Shown: in pieces, positions 20,845 through 28,290 of the stretch
Layout of the letters: the number at the start of each line of letters is the position of its first letter
Numbering within the stretch: the first letter of the stretch is position 1
IMG/VR virus record: IMGVR_UViG_3300042939_000054
Coordinates: 1-40,201 of that record
Length of the DNA: 40,201 bases
Source: a virus
Reading direction: 5' to 3' (one strand)
The notes under the pieces: model-generated
Databases searched by the model: none
Told to the model about the DNA's origin: nothing
Seen by the model: only the letters and a program-made list of their open reading frames with translations
Made by a program: the position numbers and the translations under genes

Positions 20845-21339
20845 CTAACCTCCCATCAAAAAGAACGAACTGAAATCCCCGCCACCAGCGGCAGCAGCCC
20901 AAGAAACACCAGTACTTGCGTTAGAGTCGGCAGTCAACACGAAACCATTAGTGCCGACAGTCAAATTGTCGACAGTGCCACTAGCAGTAGCAGCCAGCAA
21001 ATCACCCTTAGCCGTCACCAGCGGCAACGTGCCCGCATTCAAAAAAGCGTTAGGTTCATCAAAATCGCGGGCAGACACGCCATGATTCACGGCAGCACCC
21101 GCATCATGCGACTTAGCAGTCGTGCCATCAACAGCGCGAGTCACCGTCAACGTGGTGCCGGAACGGTTCGTCACCTCAACGACTTCCTCATTCACCGTAT
21201 CCTGGTCAATGATCAAGGTGTACGGGAACGACGCGGGCCAACCAGACACCGCCACCACACCGATAGTGGTAGTACTGTCGTTGATACCCGTCGATAGTGT
21301 CGTTCGGGCCGCAGTAGACGAATAGTATCTACGTGCCAT
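20845..21339 (-). CDS. Tail-associated protein (164 aa)
   Basis: The N-terminal half is a beta domain (TTLSTGINDSTTTIGV, FPYTLIIDQDTVNEEVVEVTN, TLTVTRAVDGT). It leads to AKGDLLAATASGTVDNLTVGTNGFVLTADSNASTGVSW, a C-terminal motif common in phage tail and fibre-associated proteins of aquatic phages. AAAGGAATAAC precedes the ATG. Probably a structural tail or appendage protein. Confidence 0.68.
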   Translation of the reverse strand: MARRYYSSTAARTTLSTGINDSTTTIGVVAVSGWPASFPYTLIIDQDTVNEEVVEVTNRSGTTLTVTRAVDGTTAKSHDAGAAVNHGVSARDFDEPNAFLNAGTLPLVTAKGDLLAATASGTVDNLTVGTNGFVLTADSNASTGVSWAAAAGGGDFSSFFLMGG

Positions 21340-21354
21340 ATGTTATTCCTTTAC

Positions 21355-22248
21355 CTAGCGGGTGTAGTAACTACGGACTGGGAACAGGTTCTGCAAACCA
21401 CGAGTCTCCTCAGCCAAACGGACCTGGTACATTTGCAGCAAGAACCTAGACAGGGATGCTGCATTGTTTTGGTTACGTGGCTGACCGGAGTAGTCCGCCT
21501 CAGCGGACTGGCCCGACAAGTGGGCAGAGTCAAAGTAGGGTGTCAAACGGTAGGAGGCGCCGAAACGGATAAGGTCCTCACACGACGATGGTAAACCAGT
21601 AGTCGTGGCAAACGGGTCACTGTCATTCACCAGCGGTGACGGTTCCTTCGTGAACACGATATTCATTGCCGCACCAGGAACGATAGAATCATACACGCTT
21701 ATCGTGACACCAGTGGAGAACACTGACGTGGCAGCGTGCTTATCGACACGCAACCTGCGTACCGGCAGCCACTCCTTCGATGGGCCAGTCGTGCGCCACG
21801 ACACTTGCAGGACATCCAGCGCCCCAGCAGGCAAGGCGTACGTGCTGATGGCGGGCTGGAATGTTACCGTCGTCTCACCCACCGCGAACAATTCAGGGTA
21901 CACGGAGATGATAGCGTCATTAATGGCCTGCTTCACCATGTTACGTGGGAACATTGGTGAGGATACGACACGCACACCAGGTGCGTACGCTGCAGCCGTA
22001 GTGCCACGGAACCCGCGACCATACGGGGGGACAGTGATAGTTTTAGCGGACGAGTCGATAGAGTCAACCCAAATGATCTCGTCACCGATCTCCACAATGC
22101 CACGCGAAATAGCGGTCACGTCATTCACCGACAGGACAGTCGCTGATGCTGTGGCGGAGGCAGTCAGATACGTTGCCTGATCCTGCAGTGTCGTGTAACC
22201 ATACAGTTGCATCAACGTCTGGTCAGTTAACTGGCTGAACGTACTCAT
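21355..22248 (-). CDS. Virion structural protein, possible tail adaptor (297 aa)
   Basis: An N-terminal helix (FSQLTDQTLMQLYGY) and a small beta domain (IVEIGDEIIWVDSID) lead to a middle with MFPRNMVKQAINDAIISVYPELFAV. A C-terminal helical part (RFLLQMYQVRLAEETRGLQNLFPVR) follows. The overall pattern is like adaptor or tubular tail proteins of podoviruses and related aquatic phages. No enzymatic motif. The ATG directly follows the upstream TAG. Confidence 0.6.
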   Translation of the reverse strand: MSTFSQLTDQTLMQLYGYTTLQDQATYLTASATASATVLSVNDVTAISRGIVEIGDEIIWVDSIDSSAKTITVPPYGRGFRGTTAAAYAPGVRVVSSPMFPRNMVKQAINDAIISVYPELFAVGETTVTFQPAISTYALPAGALDVLQVSWRTTGPSKEWLPVRRLRVDKHAATSVFSTGVTISVYDSIVPGAAMNIVFTKEPSPLVNDSDPFATTTGLPSSCEDLIRFGASYRLTPYFDSAHLSGQSAEADYSGQPRNQNNAASLSRFLLQMYQVRLAEETRGLQNLFPVRSYYTR

Positions 22249-22572
22249 CTAGTTGCTCGCATTCACGAAACGGGCCGTGTTCTTGTTCACGATCATGGAC
22301 GCCGGGGGCATAGTATTTGCGTCATACGGGCGACCCAAAGCACGAGAAGCAGTCTCAGCCTGACGTACCTTGTCAATGGTTGTCCCCTCGGGTTGGATTC
22401 CGTTACGTCTCGCCGTCTCATACGCGGCAAGATCAGTCTTGGTTTTTGACCACATGGATGCGAGACCGCTTGTGGCGGTTGCGTTGATGGTCGGGTTCGC
22501 TGCCTGTAGACATTCAGCGTACGTGGCGTGGTCTTTTGTTTTGCAGCCTGTGCGGCAGTTATTCGACAACAA
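22249..22572 (-). CDS. Small conserved virion-region protein (107 aa)
   Basis: The start is uncertain: consecutive TTG codons at 22572 and 22569 are the best candidates, overlapping the upstream stop by about a dozen bases. The N-terminal CRTGCKTKDHATYAECLQAAN is a motif I recall from actinobacterial and aquatic phage proteins near tail genes. The remainder is helical (LAAYETARRNGIQPEGTTIDKVRQAE). Function unknown, presumably structural. Confidence 0.6.
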   Translation of the reverse strand: MLSNNCRTGCKTKDHATYAECLQAANPTINATATSGLASMWSKTKTDLAAYETARRNGIQPEGTTIDKVRQAETASRALGRPYDANTMPPASMIVNKNTARFVNASN

Positions 22573-23227
22573 TGTATTGTCCGTATCCTGCCGCCACCAC
22601 GGCGGCCTCCGACTCGTCATCAAGAATGTTTGTTGCACCGCCACGGAAATAGTAGTCCGCGTCAGTGATGGCCTCTTGTGCAGGGAACGTGAGCAGTTCA
22701 CCCGACGTTCCAGTGATCAAGAGTGCCTGACCGTTATCAATCGGGTAACGGCTCAACAGCACGTTGTCCGTGTATGCCAGTTCAATAGTCGGCAGCACAA
22801 GATACCTAGATGGTATGTACACGGTTGCCGTGAGGTTTGAACTGAACTCCATTGGCCTAGCCGCAATGTCCTTCACCAGCAGCAGTGTCGCTGTCACGTT
22901 AGAATCAGACGACATTGGTTGTGCCGAAACGAACTGGATGCGGGTAGACTCGGCAGTCAAATTAGACGAGCCAACAATAATACTCGCTGCCGCAAACACG
23001 ATCTTCACGTTGACCGTCAGCGTCACCTCGGCGGACATGGACGCGGAAGCGAGCAGCACACCGACACCGTTAGCGGTCACGTTAGACTGTGCCGACATTG
23101 ACGACTCAGCAAACGCCGTGATATTCGCTGCAGCCGTCAGGCTAGAATCAGCCGTTAAAGCGGCGGCACCGTCAAACTGCTGAGGGATACCCAGCAGGAA
23201 AACGACAGGCTGCGAAATGTCAAACAT
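22559..23227 (-). CDS. Repeat-containing virion protein (222 aa)
   Basis: Residues about 20-140 are five or six imperfect 20-22-residue repeats built on S-x-M-S-x-x-S-N-V/L-T-A (for instance SSMSAQSNVTA, PMSSDSNVTA, PMEFSSNLTA), predicted beta strands. A non-repetitive C-terminus follows (ITDADYYFRGGATNILDD). This is typical of tail or appendage proteins. TAATG couples it to the upstream gene. Confidence 0.62.
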   Translation of the reverse strand: MFDISQPVVFLLGIPQQFDGAAALTADSSLTAAANITAFAESSMSAQSNVTANGVGVLLASASMSAEVTLTVNVKIVFAAASIIVGSSNLTAESTRIQFVSAQPMSSDSNVTATLLLVKDIAARPMEFSSNLTATVYIPSRYLVLPTIELAYTDNVLLSRYPIDNGQALLITGTSGELLTFPAQEAITDADYYFRGGATNILDDESEAAVVAAGYGQYIVVE

Positions 23228-23610
23228 TAAGACAGGCTAAGAGTCACCGAAGAAGAAGCAAACTGGACAGTATCACCAGCAGACACCGTGCGGGAAGCCG
23301 TCAACGGGCCATAAGCGAGACGCTTAGGGGTTCCCGCGTTATCCCAAATCTCAACACCAACCACCGTACACGCAGGCATACCCGTGAACGAGATAGCAGC
23401 ATTGTTACTGATTGACCCGGACGACGCCGCATCAAACGCGATAGTCTGGCGGGCATATGACCCACCAGTCACCTCAGTGCCAGGAGCCGAATCTGAACCG
23501 TTCGCCGTCATCAAAGCCAACTTGACAGGCGTGGTGACAGTGTACGCAGACGTACCCACCAGCGCATCAAGCAACTGATTCTCAATAGTATCAGGGAGAT
23601 TGTCAGCCAC
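23227..23610 (-). CDS. Conserved tail-type protein (127 aa)
   Basis: The pattern ENQLLDALVGTSAY, VKLALMTANGSD, EVTGGSYARQTIAFDAASSGSISNNAAISF and VGVEIWDNAGTPKRLAYGPL belongs to a family of small tail proteins found across many siphoviruses and podoviruses. Start GTG 23610 with AAGGA upstream. It is probably a structural component of the tail or an appendage. Confidence 0.7.
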   Translation of the reverse strand: MADNLPDTIENQLLDALVGTSAYTVTTPVKLALMTANGSDSAPGTEVTGGSYARQTIAFDAASSGSISNNAAISFTGMPACTVVGVEIWDNAGTPKRLAYGPLTASRTVSAGDTVQFASSSVTLSLS

Positions 23611-23650
23611 GCTGAATCCTTATCTTTGTAGAAGCAAAACTAATGTTGCA

Positions 23651-23686
23651 GTGGAGGCCACACCCGCTATATGATGTGGCCCCCAC
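23651..23686 (-). terminator. 12-bp hairpin after the capsid gene
   Basis: GTGGAGGCCACA (23651-23662) pairs with TGTGGCCCCCAC (23675-23686) over 12 bp with one G-U, loop of 12 bases. It lies 10 bases beyond the capsid stop. There is no immediate T-run, so it may be a partial terminator or an mRNA end-protecting structure that keeps capsid mRNA abundant. Confidence 0.6.
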
Positions 23687-23696
23687 CAGCCATCAA

Positions 23697-24629
23697 CTAG
23701 GCGATGGACGAACCAGACTCAATCCGGTACAGTGCATCGTTACGGTAGATGGACCAGCCCTGGAGGCTGTACCAGCCGACCGGGCGGAACCGCATCAACT
23801 TGTCAACGACGGGACCGATAACGATACCCGGCTCAACAGCGGTCGCCTCAGCGAGCGCCTGCTGGCCTGCGATGATTGTACGGTACACCTTCGCGGACGT
23901 GGTGCCGTCATTCGCCGTGTACGCGCGAGGCGTCTCCACGACGTAAGCGCCACCGTACACACCGGTCGTCGCGTTGAGGATGTTCCCCACGTTCGGATCG
24001 GTGTACTTGCGGATGTCCTCAAACGAGAGGGAGCCGGTCTCTGCACGGAGGTCGTGCGCGACCTCGGGGTGCATGTAGGCGGCGTACAGCATTCCCTCGC
24101 GGGGGACAGCGTTCGCGGAACGCATCTTGGCGACAGCCTTACGGATGTACTCGCCCTCGATCACGTCGGTCGCGGTGATACCGGAAGTGGCAGTGTTGCC
24201 AGTTCCCGCGTAGATCACGTTGGTGCCGGTGATGAGGGTCGAAACAACCAGGCGGTCGATCGAATCTGCCATGTTGTAGGCGACAATGTTAGCGATTGCC
24301 GGGTCAACATCGGAGAACGCGAACTCACCCAACTTGCGGGTGTTCAGCACAGTGTTGCCGTACTCGTTCAGAGTAACAGTCACCGTGTTCACGTCCGACA
24401 GTGCGACAGCGTTCGGGTCCACAGTCTCCGACAGCGTGCTTGTGGCAGCGGTCAGGTCCTGGTACAGGGAGAACACCACGGACGAACCGGGCATTGCCTG
24501 CTGCACCGGGCGCTTATCGGCGAGGTTGCGGAACAGCGGCTGCGAACGAAGAGCGAACTCAACGTAACGGTCATAGGCTGCCTTAACCAAACCGGCAAGG
24601 GCCGTGGTAGAAGTGTATGCGTTAGACAT
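23697..24629 (-). CDS. Major capsid protein (N4-gp56-like family)
   Basis: The 310-residue protein begins with helical TALAGLVKAAYDRYVEFALRSQPLFRNLADKRPV. It then has GSSVVFSLYQDLT, LSETVDPNAVALSDVNTVTVTLNEYGNTV and late VVETPRAY / GWYSLQGWSIYR, matching the N4-gp56 family of HK97-fold major capsid proteins. Its ribosome-binding site AAGGAGGT (24648-24641) is the strongest in the window, 11 bases before the ATG. Scaffold lies upstream and a stable hairpin downstream, as expected for the most abundant virion protein. Confidence 0.87.
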   Translation of the reverse strand: MSNAYTSTTALAGLVKAAYDRYVEFALRSQPLFRNLADKRPVQQAMPGSSVVFSLYQDLTAATSTLSETVDPNAVALSDVNTVTVTLNEYGNTVLNTRKLGEFAFSDVDPAIANIVAYNMADSIDRLVVSTLITGTNVIYAGTGNTATSGITATDVIEGEYIRKAVAKMRSANAVPREGMLYAAYMHPEVAHDLRAETGSLSFEDIRKYTDPNVGNILNATTGVYGGAYVVETPRAYTANDGTTSAKVYRTIIAGQQALAEATAVEPGIVIGPVVDKLMRFRPVGWYSLQGWSIYRNDALYRIESGSSIA

Positions 24630-24640
24630 TTGTAGCGTTC

Positions 24641-24648
24641 ACCTCCTT
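24641..24648 (-). promoter_or_regulatory. Near-perfect ribosome-binding site of the capsid gene
   Basis: AAGGAGGTGA on the minus strand complements the 16S rRNA 3' end almost perfectly; no other gene here has as strong a match. Confidence 0.75.
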
Positions 24649-24686
24649 AGGTGAATAGTTGTTGTGAAAGATACCTAGCGAGAATG

Positions 24687-25169
24687 CTAGATAGCCTGCG
24701 GTCCCAGGGCGTTACCGAACAGAACCCTGTTGAGTTCTTCCGGTGTTTGGGCTGCACGGATAAGTGCATCCAACTGGTCTGGGTCACCCGCGTAGGTTTC
24801 ACCCGTATTCTGCACGTTGGCGATACGGTTGAGAGCCTGCAATTCAGGATTCGGAGCCGCAGGCTGCTCCTCGCTTTGCGGCTTGGCACCGAACACGTCA
24901 CCGTACTCGGAAACCCAAGCCTCAACCTCCTCAGCGGAGGTCACATCCTCGGGAATGAACTTGGAGATTTTCTCCGGCAGTCCCTTGGATGCGAGAACGT
25001 CCTTGACTGAGCGTTCACGGACACTGTTTTTCATGTTTGTGAGATTGTCTAGCAGTTCTTTGTTCTGCTTCTTCATCTCACGGTATGCTTTACGCAGTTC
25101 CTTCATCGCGTTCGACTCTGCTTGAGCGTCCTCAAATGCGTCGTCGTCGTCCCAGTCAAAATTGGACAT
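24687..25169 (-). CDS. Capsid scaffolding protein
   Basis: 160 residues, very acidic at the N-terminus (FDWDDDDAFEDAQAES). A long charged coiled coil (MKELRKAYREMKKQNKELLDNL-type, about 21-50) comes next, then a helical C-terminal domain (PELQALNRIANVQ, PDQLDALIRAAQTPEELNRVLFG). Composition, size and location directly upstream of the capsid gene fit a scaffold. The ATG at 25169 follows AAGGGAGTACC; an upstream extension to 25259 is considered non-coding. Confidence 0.82.
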   Translation of the reverse strand: MSNFDWDDDDAFEDAQAESNAMKELRKAYREMKKQNKELLDNLTNMKNSVRERSVKDVLASKGLPEKISKFIPEDVTSAEEVEAWVSEYGDVFGAKPQSEEQPAAPNPELQALNRIANVQNTGETYAGDPDQLDALIRAAQTPEELNRVLFGNALGPQAI

Positions 25170-25208
25170 TGGTACTCCCTTACTATTCGATAGGTGAATC
25201 GCCACCCA

Positions 25209-25235
25209 CATCATCAACCGGGGAAGTAGATGATG
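25209..25235 (-). promoter_or_regulatory. Hairpin upstream of the scaffold gene
   Basis: CATCATC (25209-25215) pairs perfectly with GATGATG (25229-25235) around a 13-base loop, in the 205-base gap before the scaffold and capsid genes. It may regulate or process the morphogenesis mRNA. Confidence 0.4.
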
Positions 25236-25287
25236 GCTGTGACTCTCGGACTCATACACTGACGGGGCCGATCGATCCGTCTAGGAG

Positions 25288-25366
25288 TGGACGTGCCCAG
25301 TATCGAACTGGGGTTTGGACAATCTTAACCTTTTGGGAAAGAATTGTCCACTCACCTGTCACGCCC
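25288..25366 (-). ncRNA. tRNA-like element lacking a normal D-arm
   Basis: Read on the minus strand (79 bases), 25366-25360 GGGCGTG pairs with CACGTCC (25295-25289) over 7 bp with one G-U, as an acceptor stem, with A as discriminator. The T-arm is canonical: CCCAG, loop TTCGATA, CTGGG. The D- and anticodon-arms are replaced by one long hairpin closed by GGACAAT/ATTGTCC, and CCC flanked by T and A lies in it. No CCA is encoded. This looks like the tRNA-like domain of a tmRNA or a degenerate tRNA, and sits between an internal-virion gene and the scaffold gene. Confidence 0.5.
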
Positions 25367-25374
25367 GTATTCAG

Positions 25375-26460
25375 TTATATGCCAGGAGTCCTAGCGAGAG
25401 TGCCACTCGTGATACCGCCAGCGGTGCCACCGAAACGTGCACGCTCACGAGACTGCAAACCACGAACCTTACGGCGGGCTTCCTCATCCAAGTCCAACTG
25501 GGACAAGGCCGTCTCCTCAGCAGTCAACGTGCCCTGCTCAATCTGGGCTAGACGTTCCGTAGTACGCTGTGTCCTAGCGATGTCCGCAAGTTGCGGTTCA
25601 ATCTGCGTGCCCATAATGTCACGCTCACCGCCAAGGAACTCACCGATACGCTCAGACACGCCAGCACCGAACTCCAAACCGGCACGTTGTGCGTAGCCAC
25701 CGACGATGGCGGCGTTAGCGCGGCGTTGAATCTCACCCGTCGTGCGCTGCGGGTCCAGAACGTAGGATGTGAGTGTCGCTGGGTCCACGTTGTAGAAACG
25801 TTGCAGGCTGTCGCGGACTTCTTGCGGTGTCTCTGCGACTACTCTTTGTGCGTCTGTAATCCTGTCGCGTACCTCGTTGACGGAGACGGAGAAGTCGCTT
25901 GCGAGTCTTGCGATAGCGTCGTATTCTGCTTGTGTACCAGACTGACCCAGGTAGTCGCGTAGTCCTGCCTCACGGAAAGCCTGACGGTACTGTTTCTCCA
26001 GGTTCAGGTATTCTGCTTCATTGCGAACATCAGGGATACCACGCTGCTGCAAACCAAGCAGCCCCTTGAACCGAACCTTATACGGTTCCGTCTGTCGTAG
26101 ACGCTCGGAAATAACGTTAACATTAGTTCCCCACTGGTTGATCAAAGACTCAACTTCACCAGACAACGAACCAAGACCATACTGGTCAAGGATTCCACGA
26201 AGGAAAGAACCAGCACCTTCTCGGGCCTGTTGGCGTTCCTCGTCACGTTGGCCTTGGAGGGCTGTAAGTTGTGCCTCTAGTGCAGAGAGTCTTGCCTTTT
26301 CGGCTTCGGACATTCCTCCCCTACCACCGCCGCCTGGTTGTGGGGGTTGTGTTCCTGGTGCTGGGGTTTGTTGAAGCCTAACATACTCTTCAACGCCCTG
26401 CTGGGTGGGAATCCCACCACCCATAAGGACGCCTTCAATGTAGTCACTACCTATGCTCAT
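25375..26460 (-). CDS. Putative internal virion protein (361 aa)
   Basis: The protein has a proline/glycine-rich N-terminal segment (QTPAPGTQPPQPGGGGRGG). A coiled coil follows (SEAEKARLSALEAQLTALQGQRDEERQQ-type, about 51-78), then long helical arrays. It follows two other helical proteins and the giant 1864-residue protein in one coupled series (TGATG at 26462-26458). By analogy with podovirus ejection proteins it may be packed in the capsid and delivered with DNA. No sequence family recognised. Confidence 0.6.
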   Translation of the reverse strand: MSIGSDYIEGVLMGGGIPTQQGVEEYVRLQQTPAPGTQPPQPGGGGRGGMSEAEKARLSALEAQLTALQGQRDEERQQAREGAGSFLRGILDQYGLGSLSGEVESLINQWGTNVNVISERLRQTEPYKVRFKGLLGLQQRGIPDVRNEAEYLNLEKQYRQAFREAGLRDYLGQSGTQAEYDAIARLASDFSVSVNEVRDRITDAQRVVAETPQEVRDSLQRFYNVDPATLTSYVLDPQRTTGEIQRRANAAIVGGYAQRAGLEFGAGVSERIGEFLGGERDIMGTQIEPQLADIARTQRTTERLAQIEQGTLTAEETALSQLDLDEEARRKVRGLQSRERARFGGTAGGITSGTLARTPGI

Positions 26461-27443
26461 CAGCGGAATCCAAACATCTGCAGCAACTTAGTCCCCACAT
26501 CCGTGTACGTGGAATAAGCATTATCCGTATACTGCCAGCGAGGGTCCTCACGAACCTGCCGCTCAAACTCATACAACGGGACAACACTAGGCTTACCGTC
26601 AGCACCGACACCCTGCAGGCCACGCTGCAGCAACGGATCATTAAAATCAATCGCCGTATCGTCAATCTCCAACAAACGAGCCATCTTCTCCTTATACGGA
26701 GCAGCAATATCCGCGATATCATAACCGGCATCAATACGATCCGACCACGCCGGATACGCCCCAGCCATGTAGGTTCGGCGAAGATCAGACAAAACATCCT
26801 CTTCAGTCATATCGCCACGCTGAATCTGACGCACATAATCATTCACAAGATTATCCGTCAGACTAATCCCATTACGACGCGACCATTCCTTAATGTTCCT
26901 CTGGAAAGAACCAGCAGCGCCACGGAAATCACCAGACTTAGCGGTAGCAAGATCAGTGAGCGTATTCCTCAACTGCGCCTCGTTCATTCCGAAACGGCGC
27001 TTCTGCTTCGCTAACTCACGAAGTTCAACCTCGTCAACCTGGACACCGGCCTGCACCGCCTGGTCACGAAGAGTCTCAACCTCGGCATCAAGTTCCTGAC
27101 GGTAAACCTCAGGAAACCGTGCCTCACGATCCATGTCCTTAATGGCTTCAGAATTATACTTCTGCCGCCACGGCTGCTGATCCATGTCCAACTTGAACGC
27201 ATCAAAACTCCACCCCGTAGGGTTGTTTCGATACTTCTCAACCTGGCTATCAAACCACTGGGCAAACTGCTGTGCATCAGGATCGTCAGAGTTACGCAAC
27301 TGGGTAATGAGCGCGTAACCGATACCCCACTTGCCAGCAACAGACTCGGCTGCACCGCGACGAAACTTACGACGCTCCGCATCAGACACCTTCTTGTCTT
27401 TATTGGTGTCCATCAGTTTCTCATCAGCAGTTAACTCAGCCAC
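26460..27443 (-). CDS. Putative internal virion protein (327 aa)
   Basis: A GTG start overlaps the upstream gene by 8 bases. The N-terminus MDTNKDKKVSDAERRKF looks like a lone EF-hand-type calcium loop (D-x-N-x-D-x-x-V-x-x-x-E). The rest is charged helix (VETLRDQAVQAGVQVDEVELRELAKQ; MTEEDVLSDLRRTYMAGAYPAW). Likely a capsid-internal or ejected protein; family not recognised. Confidence 0.6.
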   Translation of the reverse strand: MAELTADEKLMDTNKDKKVSDAERRKFRRGAAESVAGKWGIGYALITQLRNSDDPDAQQFAQWFDSQVEKYRNNPTGWSFDAFKLDMDQQPWRQKYNSEAIKDMDREARFPEVYRQELDAEVETLRDQAVQAGVQVDEVELRELAKQKRRFGMNEAQLRNTLTDLATAKSGDFRGAAGSFQRNIKEWSRRNGISLTDNLVNDYVRQIQRGDMTEEDVLSDLRRTYMAGAYPAWSDRIDAGYDIADIAAPYKEKMARLLEIDDTAIDFNDPLLQRGLQGVGADGKPSVVPLYEFERQVREDPRWQYTDNAYSTYTDVGTKLLQMFGFR

Positions 27444-28278
27444 GCGGTCCCTCGCTCAAAGCCTTGTAGAAAGCGTCCATCATGGTTGTCGCCTGCGTGA
27501 ACTCTTTAGCCTCGGGACCCTGCATCAACATGTCGGTGATAAGGTCCTTACGGCCTTCTGCCGTGATACCTGACTCGGTGACGGTTTGACCACCCATGCG
27601 GGTAGTGACTGTGGGCTGGGAACGTTCCGCCGAGCGGACCTTCTTCAAAACCCGCTGGAACTCTTCCTCAGTAACACCGCGACCAAGTACTTCGGAACCA
27701 ATAGCGTCGGCTGTAGAACGAAGATCGCTTTCATTTGCCATTGTAAATGTTGAACGTGGTCCACGACCCGCCCCAGGTGCGCCAGTTTCATTCCCAACAA
27801 GACCTGCCGAGTATTCACCAATCCAGTCAAAAGCCGTCATGGGCCTACCACGCCGCGTGGAAGCAGCAGAACCCTTAACAGCCTTTTCCCACAACCCCTC
27901 ACCAGTTGCAGTAGGCCATTTCATTTTAGCAATTTTGTCAATTGTGCGCCGAGTGCTTTCCGGAATGGAAGCCCACAGGGCGGTTGCATCTGTGTTAGTT
28001 AAAGACTCAACCCAGTAACCAGACATCGGATCGGAAACGCGACCATACAAGTCACCACTACCAATGTATGATGGGCTTCCTAGCGCCTCTCGCTCCACCA
28101 AAACCGAAGAATCACGTTCCGGTAATTCAACAACCGTAACCCCGCCTTTGTTTGACGAAGTGGCTTTACCGTAAACGCTACCTGGAGCCCCAACAGGGGA
28201 GCCCCCCTCTACCCTCGGACCGGGTGGGGTCTGTGTAGGCTTCGGTGTTGGCTCTTCCGTGTTAGCCCTGATAACCAT
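27436..28278 (-). CDS. Putative internal virion protein (280 aa)
   Basis: Proline-rich, presumably flexible N-terminus (TEEPTPKPTQTPPGPRVEGG), then a mostly helical domain (SIPESTRRTIDKIAKMKW; SDLRSTADAIGSEVLGRGVTEEEFQRVLKKV). GGAG lies upstream of the ATG at 28278. It sits right after the giant virion gene and before two similar-sized helical proteins, so it is probably part of the same internal core. No recognised family. Confidence 0.58.
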   Translation of the reverse strand: MVIRANTEEPTPKPTQTPPGPRVEGGSPVGAPGSVYGKATSSNKGGVTVVELPERDSSVLVEREALGSPSYIGSGDLYGRVSDPMSGYWVESLTNTDATALWASIPESTRRTIDKIAKMKWPTATGEGLWEKAVKGSAASTRRGRPMTAFDWIGEYSAGLVGNETGAPGAGRGPRSTFTMANESDLRSTADAIGSEVLGRGVTEEEFQRVLKKVRSAERSQPTVTTRMGGQTVTESGITAEGRKDLITDMLMQGPEAKEFTQATTMMDAFYKALSEGPRG

Positions 28279-28290
28279 ATAAACTCCAGC

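Noticed and set aside
23643-24635. Long plus-strand frame (330 codons) opposite the capsid gene
   Set aside because: It mirrors the capsid gene on the other strand; histidine/arginine-rich composition and lack of start signals mark it as a shadow.
25288-25366. Ordinary glycine tRNA with anticodon CCC
   Set aside because: A CCC flanked by T and A is present, but no proper 5-bp anticodon stem or D-arm can be drawn around it.
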